Below, piece by piece: positions 46,850 through 55,932 of a DNA stretch of 64,000 nt. Each line of letters begins with the position of its first letter. The first letter of the stretch is position 1. The DNA comes from Palsa-504 sp963767565 (GTDB taxonomy: Bacteria > Actinomycetota > Actinomycetes > Streptosporangiales > Streptosporangiaceae). The notes beneath the pieces are model-generated. The model searched no databases. It was not told where the DNA came from and worked only from the letters and a program-made list of their open reading frames with translations. Made by a program: the position numbers and the translations under genes. Location of the stretch: contig CAVYEG010000011.1 of NCBI GenBank assembly GCA_963767565.1, positions 159,757 to 223,756 of the forward strand, written 5' to 3'.

Positions 46850-47517
46850 CGACCTCGACACGCTCCTCGCGGTCGACCGGGGAGCGCAGCAGGACCGGGT
46901 GACCGGCGGATCGGTCCTTGTCGCCGAGACGATGGCCGCCGGACTGGGCGACCGGATCGTGCTGGGATGCCCGGTGCGCCGGATCGAGCACGACGGCGGC
47001 GGGGTCCGGGTCATGGCCCGGGACGGCTCGCAGCCTGGTCGGTCATCAAGGCCTACGCCATCTACCCTGAGCCGTTCTGGCGCCGGGACGGGCTCAACGG
47101 ACAGGCCGCCTCCGATACCGGGCCGGTGAAGGTGACCTTCGGCAACTCCCCGCCGTCCGGCACGCCTGGCGTGCTGATGGGCTTCCCGGAGGACAACGAG
47201 GCGCGCATGGGGGCGCGCCGTAGCCAAGCCGAACGGCGCGAGGCCGTGATCGGTTGCTTCGTCCGGTACTTCGGCCAGGCGGCGGCGCGCCCCGCGCAGT
47301 ACGTCGGGCGGGACTGGATGGCCGAGGACTTCACCCGCGGCTGCTACGGCGCGCACTTGCCGCCGGGAGTCTGGACATCCTATGGCGAGGCATGGCGCGC
47401 ACCCGGTCGGACACCTCTACTGGGCCGGGACCGGGTGCGCCCCCCGATGGAACGGCTACATGGAAGGCGCCGTCCGCAGCGGGAAACCGCCGCAGACGCG
47501 GTCAGCGCACTTTGACA
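46850..47517 (+). pseudogene. Decayed flavin monoamine oxidase
   Basis: Three pieces in two frames together resemble the C-terminal half of a flavin monoamine oxidase: LDTLLAVDRGAQQDRVTGGS with AETMAAGLGDRIVLGCPVRR in the first, AYAIYPEPFWRRDGLNGQ through DWMAEDFTRGCYGAHLPPGV in the second, and VGHLYWAGTGCAPRWNGYME with GAVRSG in the third. At least two frameshifts separate them and the N-terminal FAD-binding half is missing. Confidence 0.8.
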
Positions 47518-47684
47518 CCCAACACCACGACCACCCGATATGCGGCGCAGCGACCGCCACCGAGCGGGCATCGTTCGCGTCGCCAGGTGCCTGAGGGGAC
47601 GGTGGCAGGGGTCTTCGTGACCGGCTACCGGGGTGCGAGTTCGAGCACGCCACGCGGCATGACAGGCCGGCGTGATTTGTCCTT

Positions 47685-48122
47685 GTGAGAGGATTGACGC
47701 TTTGGGGGCAGCGTTCTGCGGATGGCTCCCAGGACCGGCAGGAAAGGGCCAGCTACGTCGTGATCGCTCTTGGCAGCAGTGTGCATATCTTCGCGCGCCC
47801 GCACCGGCGCGAAGGACTGGCCCAGTGCTTCGAGATGGTCCTGGACAGCCCGGTACGGACCGTTGAGTTCCCGGGGATCGATCAACCGATGCTCGTTGTC
47901 AGCTTTCCCGGCGGCGGACATCTCAGCATCGAGTTCACCGACGACGCACCCGATGATGAGCAGCCACGTCTGGGTGCCTGGCTTGAGTTGCGCGCCGACG
48001 ACCCAGCCGCCGTGCTCCGGGCCGCGCTCAGGGCGGGACTTACCGAGGTCAAGCACCCGGGCCATCCGTATTACTTCATGATTCCTGGCGGCCAGGTTTT
48101 CACCATCGCCCCGACGAACTGA
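47685..48122 (+). CDS. VOC/glyoxalase-like protein
   Basis: Up to 145 residues. The second half (MLVVSFPGGGHLSIEFTDDA, LGAWLELRADDPAAVLRAAL, HPGHPYYFMIPGGQVFTIAP) has the beta-alpha-beta-beta-beta pattern of a vicinal-oxygen-chelate module. The first ~25 residues are doubtful. A GTG at 47770 (reading VIALGSSVHIFARP) is a likely alternative start. Function unknown; such proteins include dioxygenases, lyases and resistance proteins. Confidence 0.6.
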   Translation: MRGLTLWGQRSADGSQDRQERASYVVIALGSSVHIFARPHRREGLAQCFEMVLDSPVRTVEFPGIDQPMLVVSFPGGGHLSIEFTDDAPDDEQPRLGAWLELRADDPAAVLRAALRAGLTEVKHPGHPYYFMIPGGQVFTIAPTN

Positions 48123-48389
48123 ACGCGGCATGAGCGTGCATCTCCGCGTCCGACTGCCATGCATATTATGCAAGCCGATCATCCGCTCGCCGGATCGAAC
48201 CGGGGTCGGCAAGGCCGCCGAGAGACACGTGGAGGTCCCTTACTGTCTGCGCACGTAGCCGCCTATCTGCGTGGCGGCGGGCACAGGACGGCGTCGCCCG
48301 AGATGCGCGCAGATCTGGATGATCGGTGCCGCGCTGGCGACGCCGGTCATGTTGGTGGGTGCGCACCTCAAGCCAGGCTTCGGTGCGGG

Positions 48390-48920
48390 CTATTTTTTGC
48401 TGGCCCCGGTGGCGAACATTAGCCGCAGGGCGACGTGGACGCCGAGCAGCACCAGGACCGTCAGCAGCACGCCCTCGATGCGCAGCGCGTGCAGTGGAGG
48501 CAATGCGAGCGCCGCGATCGCCAGATACAGCCCGATAGCTATCCAGTGGACCACGTGATCGCTCACGTCGAGCAGATGATGGGGCTGCCGGTTGGGAAAG
48601 GGACCGAACAGGAGCATGCCAGCCACGCCGAGTACGGAAACGATGATGAAAAAGCTTTGCCACCAGGAAGCGCTCTGGGGGTCGATCAAGGCGAGCAGGC
48701 TCATGGTCCCGGGTGCGGCGAAGTACAGTGCCACTATGTAGGCCTGCCGCTGGCGATGCGTGAGCTGTTGCTGCCGCGACTCCGGCGAGCGGGTTGTCGC
48801 GTCGCCTACTGGGAGGTTCAGCCAGGCGGGAGCGTTGAGGGTGATGATGGCGAGCCATAGAGCGAGCAGAGAAAAACAGGCCGGCGAGAAAGCGGTGTAG
48901 AAATCTGTCAGCATCAGCAT
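48390..48920 (-). CDS. Small multi-pass membrane protein of unknown function
   Basis: 176 residues from ATG 48920, chosen because aggaggggag lies seven bases upstream. A frame open to 49154 lacks such a site. Five hydrophobic segments: AFSPACFSLLALWLAIITLN, QAYIVALYFAAPGTMSLLAL, WWQSFFIIVSVLGVAGMLLF, VVHWIAIGLYLAIAALALPP and GVLLTVLVLLGVHVALRLMF. No family recognised. Confidence 0.65.
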   Translation of the reverse strand: MLMLTDFYTAFSPACFSLLALWLAIITLNAPAWLNLPVGDATTRSPESRQQQLTHRQRQAYIVALYFAAPGTMSLLALIDPQSASWWQSFFIIVSVLGVAGMLLFGPFPNRQPHHLLDVSDHVVHWIAIGLYLAIAALALPPLHALRIEGVLLTVLVLLGVHVALRLMFATGASKK

Positions 48921-49629
48921 GGACTTCTCCCCTCCTGCATGACCGTCGGCATTGCGACAGCAGCCGACCATCCAGAAATCGATCCCTAGATACTCGCCAG
49001 GCTCCCTATGAGGCCACCAGCCTGCGTGGGCTGGCCGGCATGACGGCACGGGCCCACGCACCATCATCTCCAAGCCACGGCGGTGGTAGGTGGCCGGGAG
49101 CGACCGCTGGTAACACTTACACACATCCTCCACGGGCATGCCACGCCCTGGCAATGACTGCCCGGACCAGTGGTAGTCCCAGCCCGGCGGTGGAGGCCCG
49201 CCGATCAGGATGACCTGTGCACCATCACCCGCACCGCAGCCTCGGCTGGCTTTCGAGCAGAGCCGGCAGGCGCGATCCCGGTGCGAACGACATGGGAGAA
49301 TTGACGACCGACCTAGCCGTCAGGGATATGCAATCTAATGCATAAATATACCAACACCAACGCCCTCTGACCCGAAAATGGGACCTTAGCTGGGCACGCG
49401 GCAGCGGACCCTGACCAATGTGGCAGGGCCGGGTCTGCGGGTGCGGTTTGCGTCAGACGGCGTGTGCCTGGCCTGCGGGGCCGGGTTGGGGGTCGGGGGT
49501 GCCGCAGAGGGTGACTTCGAATCCGAGGCCTTCGAGGTGGCTGACGTGGTGGTGGATCTGGCGGCGGACGTTCCCGGACGGCATCGGAACTGCCCGGGCT
49601 AGGCGGAGCCTGTGATTTTCCGCAGTCGG
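48921..49629. other. Accessory intergenic stretch with a possible gene fragment
   Basis: About 700 bp without a convincing intact gene. A 43-codon minus-strand frame at 49453-49584 (MPSGNVRRQIHHHVSHLEGL, then GFEVTL) looks like the tail of a transposase-type protein, but I cannot confirm this. The part around 49325-49350 is AT-rich for this genome. Confidence 0.35.
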
Positions 49630-50127
49630 TTAAAGGCGCAGGAGGAAGTAGTAGGAGTCGTTTTGGCGGCTTGGGTGCAGGACGTACCCGGCGGCTATCT
49701 TCAGGGCGTAGTTCTCGGCGCTTGTCACCGGGCTGCGGGAGCGCATCTGGTGGCAGCCGGCGGTCCGGCAGCGTCGTGCTGCGTGCTGCTGAAGCGCGGT
49801 TCCTATTCCGCGGCGGCGTCGTTGCGGATCGACTCCGAAGGCCTCGACATAGCCTTCCAGGAGCGGTTCGCCATTGTGCATTACCGCGGGCCTGCCCTCC
49901 TCGGCGCCGATCACCTGGACCAGGTAGCGCAGGAAGCCGGTGCACCGGGTGCCGTCGAGGGCGGCGAGCACGTGAGATTCCAGCGCATGCGGGATGCGGG
50001 AAGCCAGATAGCGGTCCTGGGCCAGCACGCGGGCCGCCAGGATGAGCACCTGCTCGAAGTGCGCTGTCCCAGGCTGGACCTCTAGCACCTGTACTTGCCG
50101 TCCAGGCTCGTCAGCGCGGTCATCCAT
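49630..50127 (-). CDS. GNAT-family N-acetyltransferase
   Basis: 165 residues from ATG 50127. GYVEAFGVDPQRRRRGIGTA with LQQHAARRC is the acetyl-CoA-binding motif. The strand SRSPVTSAENYALKIAAGYV and the end SYYFLLRL complete the fold. Substrate unknown. The start lacks a strong ribosome-binding site. It is divergent from the quinone oxidoreductase gene at 50347. Confidence 0.75.
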   Translation of the reverse strand: MDDRADEPGRQVQVLEVQPGTAHFEQVLILAARVLAQDRYLASRIPHALESHVLAALDGTRCTGFLRYLVQVIGAEEGRPAVMHNGEPLLEGYVEAFGVDPQRRRRGIGTALQQHAARRCRTAGCHQMRSRSPVTSAENYALKIAAGYVLHPSRQNDSYYFLLRL

Positions 50128-50346
50128 CCGCCCATCATGCCGCCAGCCCGGCAGGGACGTGCGGCACGCCGTCCAGAAGCCAGGCAACCCGAGGCGGTGA
50201 TTCGGCCACGCGACTCGCGGCATGACCGGACGGTGCCGGGTGAGACGGCAGGATGCTTTACCGGCCGGGTTTGAGACGATAGATGGATCGGTGCGGGGCG
50301 GAACCGGCTTGTCCTTGTGCGTTGTCTTCCGCGGAGGGATGTGGCG

Positions 50347-51366
50347 ATGCGAGCGGTCTGGATCACTAGGCCTGCCGGGCCCGAGGGCCTGGAGGTGCGG
50401 GAAACGGCCGATCCTGAGCCCGGCCCTGGCCAGGTCCGCATTCGTGTCCGCGCGGCCGGCCTGAACTTCGCAGAGGTGATGGCCGCCCAGGGGCTCTATC
50501 CCGATGCCCCCAAGCCGCCATGCGTCGTCGGCTATGAGGTGGCCGGGGTGATCGACGCGCTCGGTGACGGTACCCAGGGCCACGGGGCAGGCCAGCGGGT
50601 GCTGGCCCTGACCCGTTTCGGGGGCCACGCGGATGTGGTGTGCGCGCCCGCGGAGCAGGTGCTGCCGATGCCGGAGGCGATGAGCTTCGAGGAAGCCGCC
50701 GCGATGCCGGTCAACTACCTGACTGCCTACCACATGCTGTTCCGCGTCGCGGGCGTCCGCCCCGGCGAGCGAGTGCTGGTGCACATGGCGGCTGGCGGGG
50801 TCGGGACGGCGGTGCTGCAACTGTGCCGCACCGTGGATGATCTGGAAGTTTTCGGCACGGCCTCGGCCGCCAAGCACGACGTGCTCAAAGCCGAAGGTTG
50901 CGCGCATCCTATTGACTATCACGCCACCGACTATGCTGCCGAGGTCCGCCGGCTGACCGGGGGCGAGGGCGTGGACATCGTGCTGGACCCGCTCGGCGGC
51001 CATGACTGGCGGAAAGGGCTGAAGCTGCTGCGCCCGGGCGGCCGGCTGGTGGCCTACGGGTTCGCCAACCTGGCCAGCGGGCAGCGGCGCCGCCCGGCCC
51101 GCATGGTCTCCCAGGCGGCGGGCATACCGCTGCTGACACCGCTTGGGCTGATGAACCACAACCGGACTGTCAGCGGCGTCAACATCGGCCACCTGTGGGG
51201 GCAGATCGCGACCCTCCGCGACGAACTGCAGGCCGTTCTCGTACTTTGGGATCAGGGCAGCATAAAACCGCACATCGACAGGACCTACCCCTTCGCCGAA
51301 GCAGCGACAGCTCACCGCCGGATTTTGCGGCACCAGAACACTGGCAAGATCGTGCTTGTACCCTGA
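50347..51366 (+). CDS. Quinone oxidoreductase-like (MDR) protein
   Basis: 339 residues from ATG 50347 with ggaggg eight bases upstream. MRAVWITRPAGPEGLEVRET, AAGLNFAEVMAAQGLYPDAP, then VVGYEVAGVIDALG, the nucleotide motif VLVHMAAGGVGTAVLQLCRT, VDIVLDPLGGHDWRKGLKLL and the end HRRILRHQNTGKIVLVP. It resembles VAT-1/synaptic-vesicle-type zinc-free oxidoreductases (long form with GLMNHNRTVSGVNIGHLW). Its redox substrate is unknown. Confidence 0.88.
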   Translation: MRAVWITRPAGPEGLEVRETADPEPGPGQVRIRVRAAGLNFAEVMAAQGLYPDAPKPPCVVGYEVAGVIDALGDGTQGHGAGQRVLALTRFGGHADVVCAPAEQVLPMPEAMSFEEAAAMPVNYLTAYHMLFRVAGVRPGERVLVHMAAGGVGTAVLQLCRTVDDLEVFGTASAAKHDVLKAEGCAHPIDYHATDYAAEVRRLTGGEGVDIVLDPLGGHDWRKGLKLLRPGGRLVAYGFANLASGQRRRPARMVSQAAGIPLLTPLGLMNHNRTVSGVNIGHLWGQIATLRDELQAVLVLWDQGSIKPHIDRTYPFAEAATAHRRILRHQNTGKIVLVP

Positions 51367-51433
51367 CCGGCTCCAGGACTGCACGGATCGGCGGCCGCTC
51401 CATCAGCGGCATGACAGGAAACTCGGACATCGG

Positions 51434-51835
51434 TCAGGGCGCCGGGCGGAGAATTTCGACGCGGCACCGCAGGCCGGGGGCACGTGCCAGCCGCCCGTCA
51501 CCGGTCAGCAGTGTGACATCGAGTGCCTCGGCGAGCGCAACGTATGAGGCGTCGTAGACGGTCAGGTTGTCGCGGAGCTCCCAGCACCGGGCCAGCAGGG
51601 GCCTATCCGGCGCCCGGCGGAGCGGCAAGGCGGCCAGATCGGCCAGCGCCAGGGCGGCACGGCGGAGGTCAGCCTCGCCGCTTTGCACCTGCCGCCGCAA
51701 GACCGAGGTGACTTCGAGATCCACGAGCTCAGGTGCGCTCAGCCGTTCCCCGCGCAGGCGGGCACGGGCGCGGTCGCCGTCCGGTCCGTCGTCCCCCAGG
51801 ACGGTAGCCAGGACGCTGGCGTCAACGACGACCAC
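51434..51835 (-). CDS. vapC: VapC-type PIN-domain toxin (ribonuclease)
   Basis: 133 residues. Acidic PIN residues appear in MVVVDASVLATVLGDDG (first Asp), LVDLEVTSVLRRQV (Glu), VYDASYVALAEALD (Asp) and LLTGDGRLARAPG (Asp). VapC toxins cleave tRNA or rRNA and are neutralised by VapB. Its first 14 bp overlap the end of vapB, so the two are translationally coupled. Confidence 0.88.
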   Translation of the reverse strand: MVVVDASVLATVLGDDGPDGDRARARLRGERLSAPELVDLEVTSVLRRQVQSGEADLRRAALALADLAALPLRRAPDRPLLARCWELRDNLTVYDASYVALAEALDVTLLTGDGRLARAPGLRCRVEILRPAP

Positions 51836-52052
51836 GTTCGGCGCGCAGCGTCGCCACCGCCGTCTTCAGGGGGACTGAGCCTCCCGAGCGGCCGCCGGCC
51901 CGGTCAAGGACCTCATCAAGAGTCGGTTCGCTAGCCTCCTCGATGAGCCGGGCCCTCAGGTACTCCTGGAGGGACTGATGCGCGGCGGCCGCACGCTGGC
52001 GCAGCACGGCATGAGTCTGCTCGGGCACATCCTTGATCTGAACGCTAGGCAT
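51822..52052 (-). CDS. vapB: VapB-type antitoxin (ribbon-helix-helix)
   Basis: 76 residues. MPSVQIKDVPEQTHAVLRQR followed by AAAAHQSLQEYLRARLIEEA is a ribbon-helix-helix N-terminus as in FitA/VapB-type antitoxins; the C-terminal ~35 residues would bind the toxin. The operon start carries palindromes that suit autoregulation. Confidence 0.85.
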   Translation of the reverse strand: MPSVQIKDVPEQTHAVLRQRAAAAHQSLQEYLRARLIEEASEPTLDEVLDRAGGRSGGSVPLKTAVATLRAERGRR

Positions 52053-52079
52053 GGCGCCATTATGGCGCTAGAAGCGCCA
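52051..52079. promoter_or_regulatory. Palindromes at the vapBC promoter/start, probable autoregulatory operator
   Basis: atggcgccat (52051-52060) is a perfect 10-bp palindrome overlapping the vapB start. tggcgct (52063-52069) and agcgcca (52073-52079) form a second perfect dyad. All share tggcg half-sites. Confidence 0.6.
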
Positions 52080-52380
52080 GTTCGCAAACGCGCTGTCAGT
52101 TAACACGCATGTGAGTGAAAGCGCCGTGACTCTGGTGGCCGGACGGTGCGTCGCCGCGGACCGCCATCACGGTCATCGATCAGCAGAACCTCTACCTGCT
52201 GAGCCATCCCTGCCTGTTCCTCTCACTGGCCTGGCGCTGGCGCACCGGCCTAGCCAGGTCAGGCCGTATAACTGCAGCAACACCGGAAGGCCCGGGCGTT
52301 GAAAGCCGACCCTGGTTGTTGCCGATAGCGGCACGCGCCATGACCTGAGGCTAACGACTGTTCGCCAAGGCCGCAGGGAG
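52080..52380. other. About 300 bp between vapBC and the DUF4192 fragment, no gene recognised
   Basis: A plus-strand frame reads LYLLSHPCLFLSLAWRWRTG and further, but I recognise no family. It may be decayed coding sequence. Confidence 0.3.
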
Positions 52381-52841
52381 GCGGGCGCGGCCACGTGGCC
52401 GGGCTGGGCCCGCCGGACCACGTCCAGCCACAGCCGCAGGTGCGCCTCGGCGTGCGCGGGGTCCATCCGGGCCCAGGCGTCGTCCCTGACCCGCAGGTCG
52501 CGCAGCGCCACCGTGATGCGGGCGATCTCGTAGTCGGTGGTGAACCGGCCGCCGCCGCGGTACCTGGCGATCATCACACCAACCGCGGCCAGGCCCTCGG
52601 CGGCGATCATCTGCCGGGCCGCGCCCAGCCGGGAGGACCTGCGGACCTTCCCGAGCAGCCGGGCGACGTGCCGCTCGGCCCGCCGGGTGGCCTGGCGCAT
52701 CGACTCGGCGGTGCTGCCGCCCGGCGGCGCCACCCGGGCGGCCAGGGCAGCCCGGTCGGCCAGCACCGGCGCGCCGCCGCGGTCCAGCACGGACATCACG
52801 GACCGGCTGGTCACGTCGAACGGCGTGCCCCCGGCCGGGCA
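52381..52841 (-). pseudogene. Internal fragment of DUF4192 gene (direct-repeat copy 2)
   Basis: 461 bp matching 43888-44349 with 4 substitutions and one missing G. The fragment reads in one frame from GTPFDVTSRSVMSVLDRGG through the middle of the protein but lacks the N-terminal half and the acidic end. It ends abruptly before mshC. Two substitutions are silent and two are conservative (Lys/Arg, Val/Met). Confidence 0.85.
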
Positions 52842-52931
52842 CGGGCGGGGCGGGGGCCGCCGAGAGGGCTCTCGGCGGCAGGTCTTGACAAGCGCGCCTG
52901 GCGGCGCTTCAGGGCCGCCAGGCGCGCGGGC

Positions 52932-54284
52932 TTACGGGCGGAGGCGGATGCCGAGCAGGGCGTCGACGGCGTCGGTGACCAGGTGCACGCCGGCCACGTC
53001 GGCCGGGGTGATCCGGGTCGGCGCGTCGGCCAGCAGCCGGTCGGCCCAGCGGTCGACCACGGTCAGGGCGCCCGGCGCGTCCAGGTCGTGCCGCATCCGG
53101 GCGCGCACCCCGGCCAGGACCTCATGCGCCGGCTCGGCCGCGGCGACCTCCGGCGCCCCCTCCTCGTGGGCCGGGACGGTGGCCTCGGCCCGGGTGACGG
53201 CCGAGCGCCAGCGGGCCAGCCGGGCCCCGGCGTCGGCCAGCCCGGCGTCGGTCCACTCCCAGTCGGACCGGTAGTGGTGGGCCAGCAGCGCCATCCGGAT
53301 GGCCATCGGGTCGGTGCCCTCGGCCAGCAGGCGGTTGACGAACACCAGGTTGCCCAGCGACTTGGACATCTTCTGGCCCTGGTAGCCGACCATCCCGGCG
53401 TGCGCGTAGACCCGGGCGAACACCGGCTGCCGCGGCGCGAAAGCCACCCGGGCGTGGGAGGCGCTGAACTCGTGGTGCGGGAACACCAGGTCGCAGCCGC
53501 CGGCCTGGACGTCGAAGGCAGCGCCCAGGTAGTCGGTGGCGATCGCGGCGCACTCCACGTGCCAGCCTGGCCGCCCGCGGCCGAACCGGGACTGCCAGGC
53601 GGGCTCGCCGGGCCGTTCGGCCCGCCAGACCAGGACGTCGAGCGGATCCTTCTTTCCCGGGCGCGCCGGGTCGCCGCCACGCTCGGCGGCGATCCCGGCC
53701 ATGTCCGCGGGCGCCAGCCCGTACGGCGTGCCCGGCCCGGACAGCGCGCCGAAGGCTGGGTCGGCCGACCGGGCGAAGTAGGTATCCTCGTCCACGTCGT
53801 ACAGCGCGCCCCGGTCGGCCATCCGGGCGCTGAACCGCTCGATGAGGGGCAGCGCCTCCACCGCGCCGATCAGGTGGGCGGGCGGCAGCACCTGCAGCGC
53901 CTCCATGTCGCCGCGGTAGCGCTGGATCTCGCGGTCGGCCAGGTCCCGCCAGCCCACGCCGTCCCGCGCGGCGCGTTCCAGCAGCGGGTCGTCGACGTCG
54001 GTCACGTTCTGCACGTAGATCACGCTGTACCGGGCCGGGGCGTCCGGGGTCTCGGGGGCTTCGGGGATCGCGTCCAGCCAGGCCCGTACCAGCAGGTCCC
54101 AGGCGGTGAAGGTGGCGGCGTGCCCGATGTGCGTCGCGTCATAGGGGGTGATGCCGCAGGCGTACAGCGTGGCCACCGGCCCGGCCGAGGCCAGCACCAG
54201 CTCCCCGGTGGCCGTGTCGTGCAGCCGGGGCGCCGGCCCGCTGCCCGGGAGCAGGGGAACATCTGCGCGGCGCCAGGATTCCAT
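52932..54284 (-). CDS. mshC: Mycothiol ligase: L-cysteine:GlcN-Ins ligase MshC
   Basis: 450 residues from ATG 54284. A cysteinyl-tRNA synthetase-like enzyme that links cysteine to glucosaminyl-inositol in mycothiol synthesis. ATLYACGITPYDATHIGHAA contains the zinc Cys and the HIGH motif. VQNVTDVDDPLLERAARDGV and the WHVECAA and HHEFS segments follow, with KMSKS as GYQGQKMSKSLGN. MshC is distinguished from CysS by the ITPYDATH region and its shorter C-terminus. The start ATG follows ATAATCT by seven bases, possibly leaderless. It lies 35 bp after the amidase on the same strand. Confidence 0.92.
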   Translation of the reverse strand: MESWRRADVPLLPGSGPAPRLHDTATGELVLASAGPVATLYACGITPYDATHIGHAATFTAWDLLVRAWLDAIPEAPETPDAPARYSVIYVQNVTDVDDPLLERAARDGVGWRDLADREIQRYRGDMEALQVLPPAHLIGAVEALPLIERFSARMADRGALYDVDEDTYFARSADPAFGALSGPGTPYGLAPADMAGIAAERGGDPARPGKKDPLDVLVWRAERPGEPAWQSRFGRGRPGWHVECAAIATDYLGAAFDVQAGGCDLVFPHHEFSASHARVAFAPRQPVFARVYAHAGMVGYQGQKMSKSLGNLVFVNRLLAEGTDPMAIRMALLAHHYRSDWEWTDAGLADAGARLARWRSAVTRAEATVPAHEEGAPEVAAAEPAHEVLAGVRARMRHDLDAPGALTVVDRWADRLLADAPTRITPADVAGVHLVTDAVDALLGIRLRP

Positions 54285-54319
54285 GCTGGCCAGATTATCC
54301 TGCGGCCCAGGTTGAGGCG

Positions 54320-55876
54320 CTAGCGGACGCTGGCGGCCAGGGTCGGCAACTGGCGGGCCGGGGTGGCCTGCTCGAAGGCGTAGGCCACCGCCAGCAGCCG
54401 CGGTTCGCTCCAGCGCGGCCCGAAGAAGGACACGCCGACCGGCAGTCCGGATACGTACCCGGCCGGCACCGTGATGGCCGGGCAGCCCGCCACCGCGGCC
54501 GGGCCCGAGGTGTGGAATACGTCGTGGTCGCCGAGCACGTAGTCGGTCAGGCAGGCGGGGTTGGCGGTCAGGGCCACCAGGGCCTCGAGGTTGTGCTCGG
54601 CCAGCGGCGCGGAGATGGCGGTGCGCGCCAGCCGGGTGGCCTCGCGTCGCGCGGCCAGGTAATCGGGATCGGCCAGGTCGCCGCTGGTCGCTTCGGCCTG
54701 CTCGAAGGTCTCCTGGCCGAACCGGGACAGCACCAGATCGGAGTTCCGCTTGTTGAAGTCGATCAGCTCGGCCAGGGTGCGGGGCACCGGCCCGGAGAAG
54801 CCGAACCCGGCGATGTAGTCCAGGTAGGCGTTGATCCCGTACTTGAACTCGTGCCGAAGGGCGGCGAACTCCGGCTTGGCGATCTCGCAGACGTCCGGCA
54901 GCGTCACCGGATCGGACACCACCGCGCCCTGCGCCCGCAGCGTGGCCACCACCGCGTCGAGCACGGCGTCGGTGGCGGCGCCCGCCTGGGCCGACGCGTC
55001 GCGCCAGATGCCCAGCCGCGCGCCGTCCAGGGCAGCGGCGTCCAGGCCACCAGGCTGGCCGGCCCGGACGCAAGCCAGCCTGGTCCGTTCGGCCAAATCC
55101 GCATCGGCCGGGGTGACGGGATCGGCGGGGTCGGCGGCGGCCATGACGCCCAGCATGGCCGCCGCGTCCGCGACGCTGGCCGTCATCGGCCCGGCGGTGT
55201 CCTGCACCGGTGAGATGGGCACGATCCCCTGGCGGCTGACCAGGCCGTTGGTGGGCTTGAGGCCGACGATCCCGCACGCGCTGGCGGGGCAGACGATCGA
55301 GCCGTCGGTCTCGGTGCCGACCGAGACCGGGGCCAGCGCGGCCGCCACGCCCGCCGCCGAGCCCGCGCTCGAGCCGGACGGGTTGCGGTCCAGCGCGTAG
55401 GGATTGGCGCTCTGGCCGCCGAGGGTGGACCAGCCGCTGGTCGAATGAGTGGAGCGGAAGTTGGCCCACTCCGACAGGTTGGCCTTGCCGATGATGACCG
55501 CGCCCGCCTCGCGGAGCCGGCTGACCAGGAAGGCGTCGCTGGGCTCAGCGGACAGCAGGGCGGGCGACCCGGCCGTGGTCGGCATGCCCGCCACCTGGAC
55601 GTTGTCCTTGATCAGCACCGGGATGCCGTCCAGCGGCCCGCGCGGGCCGGCCGCGGCCCGGGCCGCATCGCTGGCCGCGGCCTCGGCAGCGGCGTTGAGG
55701 TTGACCGTGATGACCGCGTGCAGCGCCGGGTTCAGCCGGTCGATCCGCTGCAGGTAGAAGCCGGTCAGCGCGGCGGAGCTCAGCTCGCCGGAGGCCAGCG
55801 CGGCCTGCAGGCCGGCCAGCGAGGCATGGCCGGCAGGCAGGGGCGTACCCGGGATCGCATCACGGAAGTCCGGCAT
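54320..55876 (-). CDS. Amidase signature family enzyme
   Basis: 518 residues from ATG 55876. Ser-cisSer-Lys triad: Lys in GIPVLIKDNVQVAGMPTTAG, the GSSAGSAAGVAAALAPVSVG block with catalytic Ser, and TDGSIVCPASACGIVGLKPT. It resembles glutamyl/aryl amidases of the AtzF/GatA type but has no Gat partners nearby, so it is likely a stand-alone amidase. A TATCCT lies exactly six bases before the ATG and there is no ribosome-binding site, suggesting a leaderless start. Confidence 0.9.
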   Translation of the reverse strand: MPDFRDAIPGTPLPAGHASLAGLQAALASGELSSAALTGFYLQRIDRLNPALHAVITVNLNAAAEAAASDAARAAAGPRGPLDGIPVLIKDNVQVAGMPTTAGSPALLSAEPSDAFLVSRLREAGAVIIGKANLSEWANFRSTHSTSGWSTLGGQSANPYALDRNPSGSSAGSAAGVAAALAPVSVGTETDGSIVCPASACGIVGLKPTNGLVSRQGIVPISPVQDTAGPMTASVADAAAMLGVMAAADPADPVTPADADLAERTRLACVRAGQPGGLDAAALDGARLGIWRDASAQAGAATDAVLDAVVATLRAQGAVVSDPVTLPDVCEIAKPEFAALRHEFKYGINAYLDYIAGFGFSGPVPRTLAELIDFNKRNSDLVLSRFGQETFEQAEATSGDLADPDYLAARREATRLARTAISAPLAEHNLEALVALTANPACLTDYVLGDHDVFHTSGPAAVAGCPAITVPAGYVSGLPVGVSFFGPRWSEPRLLAVAYAFEQATPARQLPTLAASVR

Positions 55877-55932
55877 GCCGGAAGGATAATCGCCGGACCG
55901 GCCGGCGCGGGAGGGGCCCCCGTGGCCCCCGG

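Noticed and set aside
43584..52841. Prophage
   Set aside because: No capsid, terminase, tail, integrase or att sites were seen; genes are unrelated single functions and pseudogenes.
52932..55469. Minus-strand frame extending mshC upstream by ~395 codons
   Set aside because: The extension is antisense-like, out of frame with the amidase that really occupies that region, and shows no domain. MshC normally starts at about the ATG at 54284.
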